Source of the DNA: CAVVIH01 sp963748295
Lineage (GTDB): Bacteria > Acidobacteriota > Vicinamibacteria > Vicinamibacterales > 2-12-FULL-66-21
NCBI GenBank assembly: GCA_963748295.1
Contig: CAVVIH010000005.1
Span: forward strand, 558,001 to 622,000
Direction of reading: 5' to 3'
DNA: 64,000 bases
Below, in pieces: positions 47,092 through 55,855 of this stretch. Under the pieces are notes generated by a model. The model was given only the letters and a program-made list of their open reading frames with translations. It was not told the DNA's origin and did no database searches. The position numbers and the translations under genes were made by a program. Each line of letters opens with the position of its first letter. The stretch's first letter is position 1.

Positions 47092-47535
47092 CTAAACCCC
47101 AAACTGCCGCAGATGGTGATCCATGTGCCGGTAGACGAGCACGCCCCATAAACCGCCGTGCATGCGGCCGAAGACCGGATGATCCGGCCACGTTCCTTTT
47201 CGATCACGCCGTGCGAACTGCTCGAGGAGGGTGTTCAGGTCGTGGATCTCGGATTGCCACGCCGACGGCGCTCTGGTGATCAGCTCGACCGACGTGGGCA
47301 CGCCCTTCGGAAACGGCAGCCAGCAGATGACCAGCTGCTTGAGCGGCGGATAGCGAATCGGCGATTTCTTCGCCGCCACCGGAATGTCGCCGAGCGCCAT
47401 CCTCAGCGAGTCCGCGAGGTGCGCCACCATCTGCGGGGCGGTCATCCTGCCCCACTGACCTCGCGTTTCAGGACGCAGCGCTAGAAGACGTTGCTCGAGC
47501 TCTCGGCGATTGTCGATGTTCCAGGCGGACTTCAT
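47092..47535 (-). CDS. DUF1569/DinB-like protein
   Basis: 147 aa. It opens with KSAWNIDNRRELEQRLLALR and has the DinB-type metal-site helices: MTAPQMVAHLADSLRMALG (first His) and YRHMDHHLRQFGV (His pair) at the C-terminus, with HPVFGRMHGGLWGVL between. DUF1569 proteins are four-helix DinB-fold proteins, possibly metal- or thiol-dependent transferases; their function is undefined. It converges on the lipid operon across a GGGATTT array and follows the glutaminyl cyclase gene on the same strand, with a hairpin directly before its start. Confidence 0.82.
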   Translation of the reverse strand: MKSAWNIDNRRELEQRLLALRPETRGQWGRMTAPQMVAHLADSLRMALGDIPVAAKKSPIRYPPLKQLVICWLPFPKGVPTSVELITRAPSAWQSEIHDLNTLLEQFARRDRKGTWPDHPVFGRMHGGLWGVLVYRHMDHHLRQFGV

Positions 47536-47541
47536 CTTCTA

Positions 47542-47563
47542 CAAGAGATCACGAGATCTCTTG
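47542..47563 (-). promoter_or_regulatory. Hairpin between glutaminyl cyclase and DUF1569
   Basis: A perfect 8-bp stem CAAGAGAT/ATCTCTTG with a 6-nt loop, 5 nt after the cyclase stop and 6 nt before the DUF1569 start codon. It could terminate the upstream message or hide the downstream ribosome site. There is no T-run. Confidence 0.5.
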
Positions 47564-47568
47564 CAGAG

Positions 47569-48258
47569 CTATTTGTGGGTCACGACGCGAATCTCGAACA
47601 CCCGCGGCCACAGCTTTCCGGTCACGAACAGCCGGTCGCCCGCGGCGTCGTAGGCAATGCCGTTGAGCACGTCGACGCCGACCTTTTCGCGCGGCGGCAG
47701 CAGCCCCGTCAGATCAATCCAGCCGGTGACCTGCCCCGTCTTCGGTGAAAACCGGACGATGCGGTCGGTCATGTAGACGTTGGCGAAGAGCTCGCCTTTG
47801 ACGACCTCGAGCTCGTTGAGGTTGCCGATCGGCATGGCGCCGTCGCGCACCGTGATGCGTCCGGTCTCCTTCAGCGACTCGGGATCCAGAAAACGGATAT
47901 TCGCCGATCCATCGCTCATGATCAGCCGCGTGCCGTCGTGGGTCAGTCCCCACCCTTCGCCCTTGTATGAGAAGGTCCGCAGCGGCTTGAACGACTCGCG
48001 CTCGTAGACGAACCCCGTCTCGGACTGCCACGTCAGCTGCACGAGCGTGTTGCCCCACACGGCGATCCCCTCGCCGAAGTACTTCTCGTCGATCTGGCGC
48101 TGCTGGAGCACTTCGCCGGTCTCGACCTTCACCTTGCGGATCGACGACTGGCCGTTCAGCCCGGTGCCCTCGTAGAACACGCCGTCCAGATAGACGAGGC
48201 CTTGGGTGAATGCCGCGCGGTCGTGTGGATACGATTTGACGACCTCGTAGGTAGACAT
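47569..48258 (-). CDS. Glutaminyl-peptide cyclotransferase (bacterial/plant-type beta-propeller)
   Basis: 229 aa from the ATG at 48258 (MSTYEVVKSYPHD). The family signatures are clear: FTQGLVYLDGVFYEGTGLNG near the start, then EGIAVWGNTLVQLTW, GEGWGLTHDGTRLIMSDGS, LNELEVVKGELFANVYMTDR and VLNGIAYDAAGDRLFVTGK. This five-blade enzyme turns N-terminal Gln into pyroglutamate on exported peptides. A better N-terminus with an export signal (GLVQAGAVAAAGLAMLTPA) lies just upstream in another frame, so a one-base break near 48285 probably hides a secreted form starting around 48350. Upstream is the divergent ADOP permease. Confidence 0.9.
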   Translation of the reverse strand: MSTYEVVKSYPHDRAAFTQGLVYLDGVFYEGTGLNGQSSIRKVKVETGEVLQQRQIDEKYFGEGIAVWGNTLVQLTWQSETGFVYERESFKPLRTFSYKGEGWGLTHDGTRLIMSDGSANIRFLDPESLKETGRITVRDGAMPIGNLNELEVVKGELFANVYMTDRIVRFSPKTGQVTGWIDLTGLLPPREKVGVDVLNGIAYDAAGDRLFVTGKLWPRVFEIRVVTHK

Positions 48259-48537
48259 GGGAGTCGATCGTTGGGCGGCAGCGGGCGCGGAACCGCCGGA
48301 GTCAGCATCGCGAGGCCGGCGGCGGCAACCGCGCCTGCCTGAACGAGTCCAGAACTGATGTTGGCGAGTCGATGCGATGCAGATTGCTCTGCAGCGCCAG
48401 CTGAAAGCAGCACTGTACCACGACCGCGAACTGTCCGAATCCGGACGCCGTTCAGCGAATGCGAACAGGCGCCGTGAATGAAAAAGCCCAACTGCGGCGC
48501 GCCTGGATGTGGTACAGACAATGCTCCGCGCGGCGCC

Positions 48538-50946
48538 ATGGACACGCTCGTCAACGACATCCGCTACGCAGGACGGCGCATGAGGGCGGCGCCGGCGTTC
48601 AGCCTGGTGGCCATCGTAACGCTCGGGCTGGCCATCGCCGCCACGACCGCGATCTACTCCGTCGTCGACGCCCTGATGTTCCGGCCGCTCCCCTACAGGA
48701 ACGCTGACGAGCTCGTGGACGTGCACGTCACCGGCGCCGACGGCGCCGCGCGTCCGAACATGACGATCGCGCAGTTCAAGGGCTGGCAGCAGCAGGCGGG
48801 CGTCTTTGCCGCGATCGAGGCCTACGCGAATCGCAGCCTCGCGCTGACGGGAGGGGGCGAGCCAATCAACGTCGGCGGCGCGGCCTTCAGTGGCGGCTTC
48901 ATGCAGTTGCTTGGCGTCGCGCCGCAGCGTGGACGCGTCATCGGTCCTGACGACACGCACGCGGGCCGCGAGCAGGTCGTCGTGATCAGCGACAGATTGT
49001 GGAGGACGCGGTTCGGCGGCGATCCCGCGGTGGTCGGCCGGACGCTGCGGCTGACGGACAAGTCCTACGAAATCATCGGCATCATGCCCCCTTCTTTCAG
49101 CTTCCCGTGGGGCCGCCGCGACGTATGGATCCCGCTGCCCGCTTCGGCCACTGCCGGGTCGGTGAACGTCACTGCCCGGCTGCGGCCGGGTGTCGATCGT
49201 GAGCGTACCCAGGTGCAGCTCGACTCGATGACCGCCGCACTCGCCGCAGCGGGGGCGATTCCGCCGAACCGGCGCGCAGTGCTGAACCCACCCGTCGCGA
49301 GGCATGTCAATCAGCCAATCAGGCGCGCCCTGGTGGTGCTCGCGGGGGCGGTCTCGCTGGTGCTGCTCATCGCCTGCGCGAACCTCGCGAATCTCCTGCT
49401 CGTCCAGGGCGCGTCGCGCGAGCGCGAAATCGCGGTGCGCACGGCGCTCGGCGCCTCGCGCAAGCGCACCATTCAGCAGCTGCTGACCGAAACCGCGCTG
49501 CTCGCGATCGCCGGCGGCGCGCTTGGCATCCTCATCGCGCAATGGGCGATCGACCTGCTGGCGGCATTCACGCCTCCGGACATGACGTTTCTCGAAACCT
49601 CCGCGATCAGGCTCGACGTCCGCGTCGTGATGTTCGCGATGGCGCTCACCGCCGTGACCGGCGCGGCCTTCGGACTGCTGCCCGCGCTGCGCGGTTCGCG
49701 GACGACGCCGCACGCCGCGCTGAAGGACGGCGCCCGGAGCGCGACCGGCGCACCGCGACAGGAACACCTGCGCCGCGCGTTCGTGCTGCTGCAGCTGACC
49801 TTGACGGTGATGCTGCTCGTCGGGGCCGGCCTGCTCACGCGCACGTTCCTCCACATGACGCGCATCGATCCCGGGTTCGATCCGCGCAACCTGGTGACCG
49901 CCCAGCTCGTGCTGCCGCCATGGAAATACAAGACCCCTGAGCTCCGCGAACAGTTCAACACGCTGCTGATGGAGCGTCTACGCGCGACCCCCGGCGTAAC
50001 CGGCGCCACGATTACCGGCGGCACCCCTCCATCGGGCGGCGGCTTCAGCTTTGGCATGAAGTTCGACGTCAAGGGCCGAGGGATCGTGCTCGACGATCCA
50101 GCGCTGACGATGCCCACGACTGACGTCGACGCGAATTACTTCGACACGATGCACATCCCGTTGAAGGCGGGACGACCGTTCACGCGGGATGATTCACTTC
50201 CCGGCGCCCCGCCGGTGATCGTCGTCGGCGAATCGATGGCGCGCCGGTTGTGGCCGGGAGAGAACCCGGTCAACCAGCAGCTGCGCTGGTTCTCGCGAGG
50301 GCCTTACTACACGGTCGTCGGGGTCGTCGGCGACGTGTATCAGTTCGAGTACGACCAGCCGCGCGGTCAGTTCGCGGTCTATCACCCGGCCGCGCTCGGC
50401 GGCAGCGGGCAGACGACGCTGGTGGTACGGACGACGATTGATGCGGAGACGATGGCACGGACGCTTCGTGAGGCAATCTGGTCGGTGGATGCGGATCAGC
50501 CGATCCTCGCGATCGAAACCATCGAGGCCGCGTATGAAGAGTTCTTTGCGAGACCGCGATTCTACGCGTTTCTGATGTCGGTCTTCGCCGGGCTGGGTCT
50601 CCTCATCGCCGGCCTTGGGCTGTACGGCGTGGTCGCCTACGCCACCGCGCAGCGCACGCGCGAGTTCGGGATCAGGATGGCGCTCGGCGCACAGCGTGGC
50701 GACGTGCTTCGTCTCGTCCTGCGGACCGGGTTAGCGCTCGCGATCGTCGGGATCGCTCTCGGCGCGGCCGGCAGCCTGCTGGTCACGCGCGGTCTCGCGT
50801 CGATGCTCGTCGAGATCCAGCCGACCGATGCGGCGACCTACACGACCGTGTTCGTGGCGCTTGGTGCGATCGCCGTGATCGCGTGCTGGATCCCGGCGCG
50901 ACGCGCGACGCGCGTCGATCCTGTCGTGGCGTTACGGTACGAATGA
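48538..50946 (+). CDS. ADOP-family (MacB/FtsX-like) permease
   Basis: 802 aa from the ATG at 48538. It starts DTLVNDIRYAGRRMRAAPAF, the usual ADOP N-terminus. Two MacB-type periplasmic domains and eight membrane helices follow, with paired FtsX segments: LLIACANLANLLLVQGASRE + REIAVRTALGASRKRTIQQL and GLGLYGVVAYATAQRTREFG + IRMALGAQRGDVLRLVLRTG. No ATPase gene is adjacent, as usual for the many ADOP paralogues in acidobacteria. Proposed roles are export of peptides or drugs and envelope signalling; none is proven here. A TACAGA box at 48513-48518 with TGTGG before it might be its -10. Confidence 0.9.
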   Translation: MDTLVNDIRYAGRRMRAAPAFSLVAIVTLGLAIAATTAIYSVVDALMFRPLPYRNADELVDVHVTGADGAARPNMTIAQFKGWQQQAGVFAAIEAYANRSLALTGGGEPINVGGAAFSGGFMQLLGVAPQRGRVIGPDDTHAGREQVVVISDRLWRTRFGGDPAVVGRTLRLTDKSYEIIGIMPPSFSFPWGRRDVWIPLPASATAGSVNVTARLRPGVDRERTQVQLDSMTAALAAAGAIPPNRRAVLNPPVARHVNQPIRRALVVLAGAVSLVLLIACANLANLLLVQGASREREIAVRTALGASRKRTIQQLLTETALLAIAGGALGILIAQWAIDLLAAFTPPDMTFLETSAIRLDVRVVMFAMALTAVTGAAFGLLPALRGSRTTPHAALKDGARSATGAPRQEHLRRAFVLLQLTLTVMLLVGAGLLTRTFLHMTRIDPGFDPRNLVTAQLVLPPWKYKTPELREQFNTLLMERLRATPGVTGATITGGTPPSGGGFSFGMKFDVKGRGIVLDDPALTMPTTDVDANYFDTMHIPLKAGRPFTRDDSLPGAPPVIVVGESMARRLWPGENPVNQQLRWFSRGPYYTVVGVVGDVYQFEYDQPRGQFAVYHPAALGGSGQTTLVVRTTIDAETMARTLREAIWSVDADQPILAIETIEAAYEEFFARPRFYAFLMSVFAGLGLLIAGLGLYGVVAYATAQRTREFGIRMALGAQRGDVLRLVLRTGLALAIVGIALGAAGSLLVTRGLASMLVEIQPTDAATYTTVFVALGAIAVIACWIPARRATRVDPVVALRYE

Positions 50947-50961
50947 GGGGTCAGATCCCTG

Positions 50962-52368
50962 CTATCCAATTCGATACAGCTTCGATTGCGTCCGAATGTA
51001 GATCGCGCCGCCCGCGACGGCGGGTGAGGCGAGCGACATCTCGGCCAGGTCGTTCTTCGCCAGTTCCTTGTACTCGTCGCCCGCCTGCAGCACGAAGGTG
51101 ACCCCTTCCTCCGTCAGCATCAGCACACGGTTGCCGACGGCCACTGGAGAGGCCGAGAACGTGTGCCCGCTGCCGCCGACGCGGACCTTGTAGATCTGCT
51201 GCCCGGTCTGTGCGTTGAGCACGGTCAGGATGCCGGTGTCGTGGACGAGATACGCGCGACCGTCGTGCACCAGCGCGGACGGGGTGTAGCCCGACGCGCG
51301 CGGATGCCGCCACATGATGAAGTCGTTGCTCGCGGCGCCGTCGGCGAGCGTGATGTCGCCGGACGCGCCCGGCTTGATCGCGAGGAACGGACGGTTCGCG
51401 TCGCCCTGCGAGCCGGTGCCGACGTAGAGCAGGCCGTTCCAGGTGATCGGCGAGGCAGTCGGCATCGACATGCCGGTGACGCGCCACAGCTCCTTGCCCT
51501 CGAGATCGTAGGCGAGCACCATCGCGTGCCCGGTGGTGACGATCTCGGTCCGCACCGCATTCTTCCACACGAACGGCGTCGTCCAGGACGACTTCGGAAG
51601 CCCCGTTCGCGGCCGCGCGCTGCGCCAGATCTCAACGCCCGTTTTGGCATCGAGCGCCGTCAGATAGGAATCGGCCTCGCTGTCGTGCAGCAGATACATC
51701 CGGCCGTCATGGACGATCGGCGACGACGCGGTTCCGAAGTCGAGGTAGATCGGCTGCGGCGGCCAGGTCTTCTTCCAGACGAGCGTCCCGTCGAGCGAAT
51801 AGCAGAACACGCCGACGTTCTGGCCGAACGAGACATACACGCGTTCGCCGTCGGTGAATGGCGTTTCCGAGGCGTAGGTGTTCTTGCGATGCCTGCCGCC
51901 GGACGGTTTCGCGCGCGTCGCTTCCCGCTCCCACTTGATCTTCCCGGTCCGCGCATCGAGCGCGTAGACCATGTATCTGATTTCGTCGGACTCTTCCGGC
52001 GCCTCGTTGTCGCGCTCGCGGACCTTCCGGCCGATCTCCTCGCGCGACAATCCCTGCGCCGTCAGCTCGGCGATGTAGTCGTTGCCGTAAAGACCGGGCG
52101 TCGGCTGTTTGAACGGTCTGCCGCTGATCCCCGACGTGATGAACACCGTGTCTCCCCACACGATCGGCGACGACCATCCCTGGCCAGGAACCTCGAGCTT
52201 CCACGTGACGTTCGCGGTCGGCGACCATTGCTCGGGAACCTTCGTGCCTGGCGCCACGCCCGTCATCCCGTGGCCGCGGAAGCCCGGCCAGGTCTCGTCC
52301 GCAGGAGGCGGACCGGCCGCCGCGGACAAGCCGACAACAACAGCGAGCGCAAAGGCTGTTCGGAGCAT
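50962..52368 (-). CDS. Secreted PQQ-like beta-propeller protein
   Basis: 468 aa from the ATG at 52368. Signal: LRTAFALAVVVGLSAAAG. Blades show the PQQ-repeat tryptophan pattern: SSPIVWGDTVFITS, VYALDARTGKIKWERE, SSPIVHDGRMYLLHD, LTALDAKTGVEIWRSA, SPITWNGLLYVGTG, VLNAQTGQQIYKVR. The opening WPGFRGHGMTGVA is typical of BamB-like proteins of planctomycetes and acidobacteria. There are no catalytic dehydrogenase residues I can point to, so it is probably a scaffold or a sugar/quinoprotein-like binder. It lies downstream of recQ on the same strand, separated by a composite palindrome, so not obviously one operon. Confidence 0.88.
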   Translation of the reverse strand: MLRTAFALAVVVGLSAAAGPPPADETWPGFRGHGMTGVAPGTKVPEQWSPTANVTWKLEVPGQGWSSPIVWGDTVFITSGISGRPFKQPTPGLYGNDYIAELTAQGLSREEIGRKVRERDNEAPEESDEIRYMVYALDARTGKIKWEREATRAKPSGGRHRKNTYASETPFTDGERVYVSFGQNVGVFCYSLDGTLVWKKTWPPQPIYLDFGTASSPIVHDGRMYLLHDSEADSYLTALDAKTGVEIWRSARPRTGLPKSSWTTPFVWKNAVRTEIVTTGHAMVLAYDLEGKELWRVTGMSMPTASPITWNGLLYVGTGSQGDANRPFLAIKPGASGDITLADGAASNDFIMWRHPRASGYTPSALVHDGRAYLVHDTGILTVLNAQTGQQIYKVRVGGSGHTFSASPVAVGNRVLMLTEEGVTFVLQAGDEYKELAKNDLAEMSLASPAVAGGAIYIRTQSKLYRIG

Positions 52369-52520
52369 GGGAAAAGCGTACACCAGCGACGGTTCGATGC
52401 AGGGATGCTGTGACCAGCTGCGGATTTTCGAGTATGAGCCGGCCTTCGGTTCGCACCGACCTCGCTCGGTTTGAGGACACGGTGTCGGAGGGTGAGGAGG
52501 TTGCGGAGTTCACGAAGATT

Positions 52521-52797
52521 TCAACACGGAGACACGGAGACGCGGAGGACGCACGGAGAAGAGCTTTAAAAGAACTTGAAGGCAGCGTGGCTGAAGGCCT
52601 GTGGCGCCGCGCTACGCGCGGCACGAACCGAGGCAAGACGGACGAAAACAAGTGGCCGTCCGATCTCAGCGCCATTTGTATTTCGTCCGTCTGGTTCGGT
52701 TCGTCCGGCCCGCCGAAGGCGGGCGGGCCACAGGCCCTCCGTGCGTCCTCCGTGCCTCCGTGCCTCCGTGTTGAAAAACTCCGCGTCCTCCGTTCGC
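52521..52797. repeat. Composite palindrome, copy C (opposite orientation)
   Basis: Outer arms: TTCAACACGGAGACACGGAG (52520 on) pairs with CTCCGTGCCTCCGTGTTGAA (to 52775), about 36 of 39 positions over the full arm. Clamps at 52596-52605 and 52727-52736. The side hairpins are swapped relative to copies A, B and D (CCGCGC-type left, GCCCGCC-GAA-GGCGGGC right), so the element is inverted. The central stem 52623-52656 pairs imperfectly with 52671-52704. It fills most of the 441-bp gap between the PQQ-propeller start (52368) and the recQ stop (52810), which holds no gene. Confidence 0.88.
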
Positions 52798-52809
52798 TCC
52801 TCTCCTCGA

Positions 52810-54657
52810 TCACCGTGAGCTCAAACCGCTGTTAATCGCCTCGAGGAACGCCGGACCAAGATCCGCAGCCTTGCGCTCGCCGACGCCGTAGATGTGCCTC
52901 AGCTCGTCGAGCGATCGAGGTTTGAGACGTGCGAGCTCGCGCAGCGTCGTATCGTGGAAGATGACGTAGGGCGGCACGCCACGCGAGCGCGCGATCGTCA
53001 GCCGCAGCTCGCGCAGGCGCTCGAACAGATCGCGATCGACGTCCTGCCACGATTCGCTTTCGACGCGCGACCGCTTCGGCGCGCGATCCTTGACCGGCAC
53101 GCGCTGCCGCGCGAGCGCCAGGTCCGCCGCGCTCGCCGCATCCTTGAGCAGCGCCACTCCCCGGTCGGTAAGCCCGAGCACCGGAAACTCGTCGTCGGTC
53201 TGACGAAGGAATCCCTGCCCGAGCAGCTGCTCGATGTAGCCGCGCACCTCCGGCTGGGATGCGTCGCGAAGCAGGCCGAACGTCGTCAGCGTGTGATGCT
53301 TCCGTGAAAGCACCTGCTCGGTCTCCCCGCCGCTGAGGACCGTCGCGACGTGGGCGGCCCCGAAACGCTGACCGACGCGCGCAACGCACGACAGGATCTT
53401 GCGCGCGAGCACGACGGGCTCCGCGGCAGCTTCGAGCTCGTCGAGGCAGTAGTCGCACGCGCCGCACTCGGGACGGTCGTACTCCTGTCCGAAATAGCCG
53501 AGCAGGTGCCGATGGCGGCAGCCGACCGCCGAGGCATAGCGCTCCATGTCGCGAAGCAGGACGCGCCGCGCATCCGTCCATTCGCCGTTGCGCTCGAGCA
53601 TCACGCGCCACTTCAGGAAATCCGCCCCCGAATACACCAGCACGCATTCCGCTTCGAGGCCGTCACGCCCCGCGCGGCCGGATTCCTGCTGATAGTGCTC
53701 GAGCGACTGCGGCGCCCCGGCATGGACGACGAAGCGGACGTCGGACCGATCGATGCCCATGCCGAACGCGACAGTGGCCACGACGACGTCGGCGTGCTCT
53801 TCGAGGAAGAGATCCTGATTGCGATGCCGCTCCTCGTCAGGAAGACCCGCGTGATACGGCCGCGCCCGGACGCCGGTCTCGACGAGCCATGCGGCCAGGG
53901 CGTCGACCTCGCGGCGGGACGTGCAGTACACAATTCCGGCCTGCTTCGGATGACGCTCGAGCACCTCGGTCAGCTGCCGCTTCAGGCCGGCGCGCGCCAG
54001 CACGCGGTAGATCAGATTGGGCCGATCGAACGACCCGATCAGCTCGACGCGATCGCGCAGTCCCAGCTGCGTCGCGATATCGCGGCGTACGCGGCCGGTT
54101 GCCGTTGCGGTGTAGGCATGAAGGCTGACCGCTGGAAAGACCGAGCGCAGGCGTCCGAGCTGGCGATACTCGGGGCGGAAGTCATGCCCCCACTGGCTGA
54201 TGCAATGCGCCTCGTCGATCGCGATGAAGCCGACGGAACAGCGCGCGAGCATCGCGATGAACGCATCGGATCCATCACCGGCCAGGCGCTCGGGCGACAC
54301 GTAGAGGAGACGATACCGCCCTTCGAGCAATCCGGCGGTCACGCTCCGCTTCGCATCCGCGCTCAGCGTGCTGTTGTAACAGGCGGCGGGCACGCCGTTG
54401 CCAACCAGCGTGTCGACCTGATCCTTCATCAGCGAGATCAGCGGCGAGACGACGAGGGCAAGCCCCGGCCTGACGAGCGCGGGCGCCTGGAAGCAGAGCG
54501 ACTTGCCGCCGCCGGTCGGCAGCACGACCAGCGAGTCGCGCCCGTCGAGGATCGCGTCCATGGCCTCGCGCTGCAGCGGCCTGAACGACGTGAAGCCCCA
54601 GTACCGGTTGAGCGTTTCCTGAAGCGCGACGTCGGTCGTCTGCGTCTCGATGGTCAC
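52810..54657 (-). CDS. recQ: ATP-dependent DNA helicase RecQ
   Basis: 615 aa from a GTG at 54657 that overlaps the DUF1330 stop by 4 nt. SF2 motifs: FRPLQREAMDAIL (motif 0), PTGGGKS with Lys52 (I), IDEAHCISQWGHDFRPEY (II and the RecQ loop), YTATATGRV (III), GIVYCTSRREVDALA (IV), ATVAFGMGIDRSDVRFVVH (V), ESGRAGRDG (VI). The four-Cys zinc site is CRHRHLLGYFG + CGACDYCLDEL. A winged-helix region follows, then a C-terminal HRDC domain (LRELRLTIARSRGVPPYVIF to LRHIYGVGERKAADLG). It unwinds recombination and replication intermediates. Length and motifs are canonical. Confidence 0.96.
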   Translation of the reverse strand: MTIETQTTDVALQETLNRYWGFTSFRPLQREAMDAILDGRDSLVVLPTGGGKSLCFQAPALVRPGLALVVSPLISLMKDQVDTLVGNGVPAACYNSTLSADAKRSVTAGLLEGRYRLLYVSPERLAGDGSDAFIAMLARCSVGFIAIDEAHCISQWGHDFRPEYRQLGRLRSVFPAVSLHAYTATATGRVRRDIATQLGLRDRVELIGSFDRPNLIYRVLARAGLKRQLTEVLERHPKQAGIVYCTSRREVDALAAWLVETGVRARPYHAGLPDEERHRNQDLFLEEHADVVVATVAFGMGIDRSDVRFVVHAGAPQSLEHYQQESGRAGRDGLEAECVLVYSGADFLKWRVMLERNGEWTDARRVLLRDMERYASAVGCRHRHLLGYFGQEYDRPECGACDYCLDELEAAAEPVVLARKILSCVARVGQRFGAAHVATVLSGGETEQVLSRKHHTLTTFGLLRDASQPEVRGYIEQLLGQGFLRQTDDEFPVLGLTDRGVALLKDAASAADLALARQRVPVKDRAPKRSRVESESWQDVDRDLFERLRELRLTIARSRGVPPYVIFHDTTLRELARLKPRSLDELRHIYGVGERKAADLGPAFLEAINSGLSSR

Positions 54658-54956
54658 CGGCCTTCCACGGCGACGCCTTCGATCACGATCAGGCTGCCGT
54701 CAGAGGTCTGCTGCCTGAGGGCTTTTGCGTCCGCGTACTCCGGCGACGACCACCACGCCTTGGCGCGCTCGACGGAGGGGAACTCGACGATGACCAGCCG
54801 GTTGGGATGCCACGGACCTTCGAGCGTGTCGACCTTGCCGCCACGAGCGAGGAAACGGCCGCCGTAGGCGGTAATCGTCGGCAGGACCATCTTGCGGTAT
54901 TCCTCGTATCGGACGGGGTCTTTCACATCCACATTTGCGATCACATACGCAGGCAT
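54654..54956 (-). CDS. DUF1330 family protein
   Basis: 100 aa. The ferredoxin-like DUF1330 pattern is clear: AYVIANVDVKDPVRYEEYRK, ITAYGGRFLARGGKV, RLVIVEFPSVERAKAWWSS and PEYADAKALRQQ. Members are small dimeric alpha/beta-barrel proteins without a proven enzyme activity. Its stop overlaps the GTG of recQ, so the two are translationally coupled, an odd partnership with no known rationale. Confidence 0.9.
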   Translation of the reverse strand: MPAYVIANVDVKDPVRYEEYRKMVLPTITAYGGRFLARGGKVDTLEGPWHPNRLVIVEFPSVERAKAWWSSPEYADAKALRQQTSDGSLIVIEGVAVEGR

Positions 54957-54969
54957 TCAGTCTCCTGTT

Positions 54970-55030
54970 GGGGCAGGCCTAAAGGCCTGCGCTACAAGTT
55001 GGGGCAAGCCTGCAGCCCTGCGCTACAGGC
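54970..55030. repeat. REP-like palindromic repeat, copy 2 with a degenerate half
   Basis: GCAGGCCTAAAGGCCTGC followed by GCTAC (54973-54995) is the inverse of the 2318-2340 copy with one mismatch. A second, decayed unit (GCAAGCCTGCAGCCCTGCGC) follows at 55004-55023. It sits between the DDAH and DUF1330 genes. Confidence 0.65.
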
Positions 55031-55049
55031 GAAAATACCGCGCGCGCAG

Positions 55050-55811
55050 TCAGGTTAGGATCAGGCTGCAGCACGTCACGCCCGCTTCCGCCTTGGCCAG
55101 TTCCGAGACGTCGACCGGGCGAACGTCGCAGTTGCGCGCGCGCAGCAGATCGGCAGTGCGGCTGTGAGCGGCGGCGCAAATCAGCGCATCGCCGATCCGG
55201 AGCACGTTGGCCGCAGAAGGCTCGTCGGGATGGACGGGCACCGGCTCGTACCCGTCGAACGTGCGCGCATCGATCCATTCCGGGTTCAGCAGCACGCGCT
55301 GCGCATCGATCTCCGTCACCGCGCTCTTGAGATGCAGACAGCCGCGGACGCGCGCACATCTCACCGTGTAGCCTGACGGCGCAAGGATTGCCGCGAGCTG
55401 CCGCGCGCCTTCGGTGTTCGACCTGGTGGACATGCCGACGTAGAGCATGCGGCCCAGCCGCAGCACGTCTCCTCCGTCCACCGAACCCGGCGCGATGATC
55501 CGCTCGATCCGGCGGTAGGGCGACAGCGCCCGCTCGACGCTCTCGATCTCGGGCTGCCGGGACAGCGCGCCCGGCCGCGTAATCACCGCCAACTCGTCGA
55601 GCACGATCGCGGCGTCTTCCACGAACACCGAGTCTGGCAGCTCGTCGGCCGCCTCGATGTGCTCGACGCGGCAGCCGGCCGCGCGCAACGCGGCCTCGTA
55701 TGCCGCGTGCTGCACCGTCGCGCGCTCGACGTCGATCGTGGTGCGCTCGAGGTGCGTCAGCTCGCACGAGCCGAGACTTCGCGGGACGGGTCGGGTCAGC
55801 GCAACGGGCAT
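55050..55811 (-). CDS. Dimethylargininase (DDAH)-like amidinohydrolase
   Basis: 253 aa from the ATG at 55811, chosen over one 30 nt upstream because GGGGA precedes it. It has the guanidine-modifying propeller motifs: TRPVPRSL, DSVFVEDAAIVL (substrate acids), GSVDGGDVLRLG, the catalytic His in GCLHLKSAVTEI and the nucleophilic Cys in EAGVTCCSLIL at the C-terminus. DDAH hydrolyses methylated arginines to citrulline and methylamines; some bacterial homologues act on ornithine or arginine. It is divergent from DedA, whose GTG lies 45 bp away. Confidence 0.9.
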   Translation of the reverse strand: MPVALTRPVPRSLGSCELTHLERTTIDVERATVQHAAYEAALRAAGCRVEHIEAADELPDSVFVEDAAIVLDELAVITRPGALSRQPEIESVERALSPYRRIERIIAPGSVDGGDVLRLGRMLYVGMSTRSNTEGARQLAAILAPSGYTVRCARVRGCLHLKSAVTEIDAQRVLLNPEWIDARTFDGYEPVPVHPDEPSAANVLRIGDALICAAAHSRTADLLRARNCDVRPVDVSELAKAEAGVTCCSLILT

Positions 55812-55843
55812 TCGGGTTCCCCGCAAGGATACCGCTTCCATGG

Positions 55844-55849
55844 CACAAT
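55844..55849 (+). promoter_or_regulatory. CACAAT -10-like box 6 nt before the DedA GTG
   Basis: TGGCACAAT at 55841-55849 places initiation near the GTG at 55856. There is no SD, and the arrangement fits a leaderless message. Confidence 0.3.
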
Positions 55850-55855
55850 GCGAGA

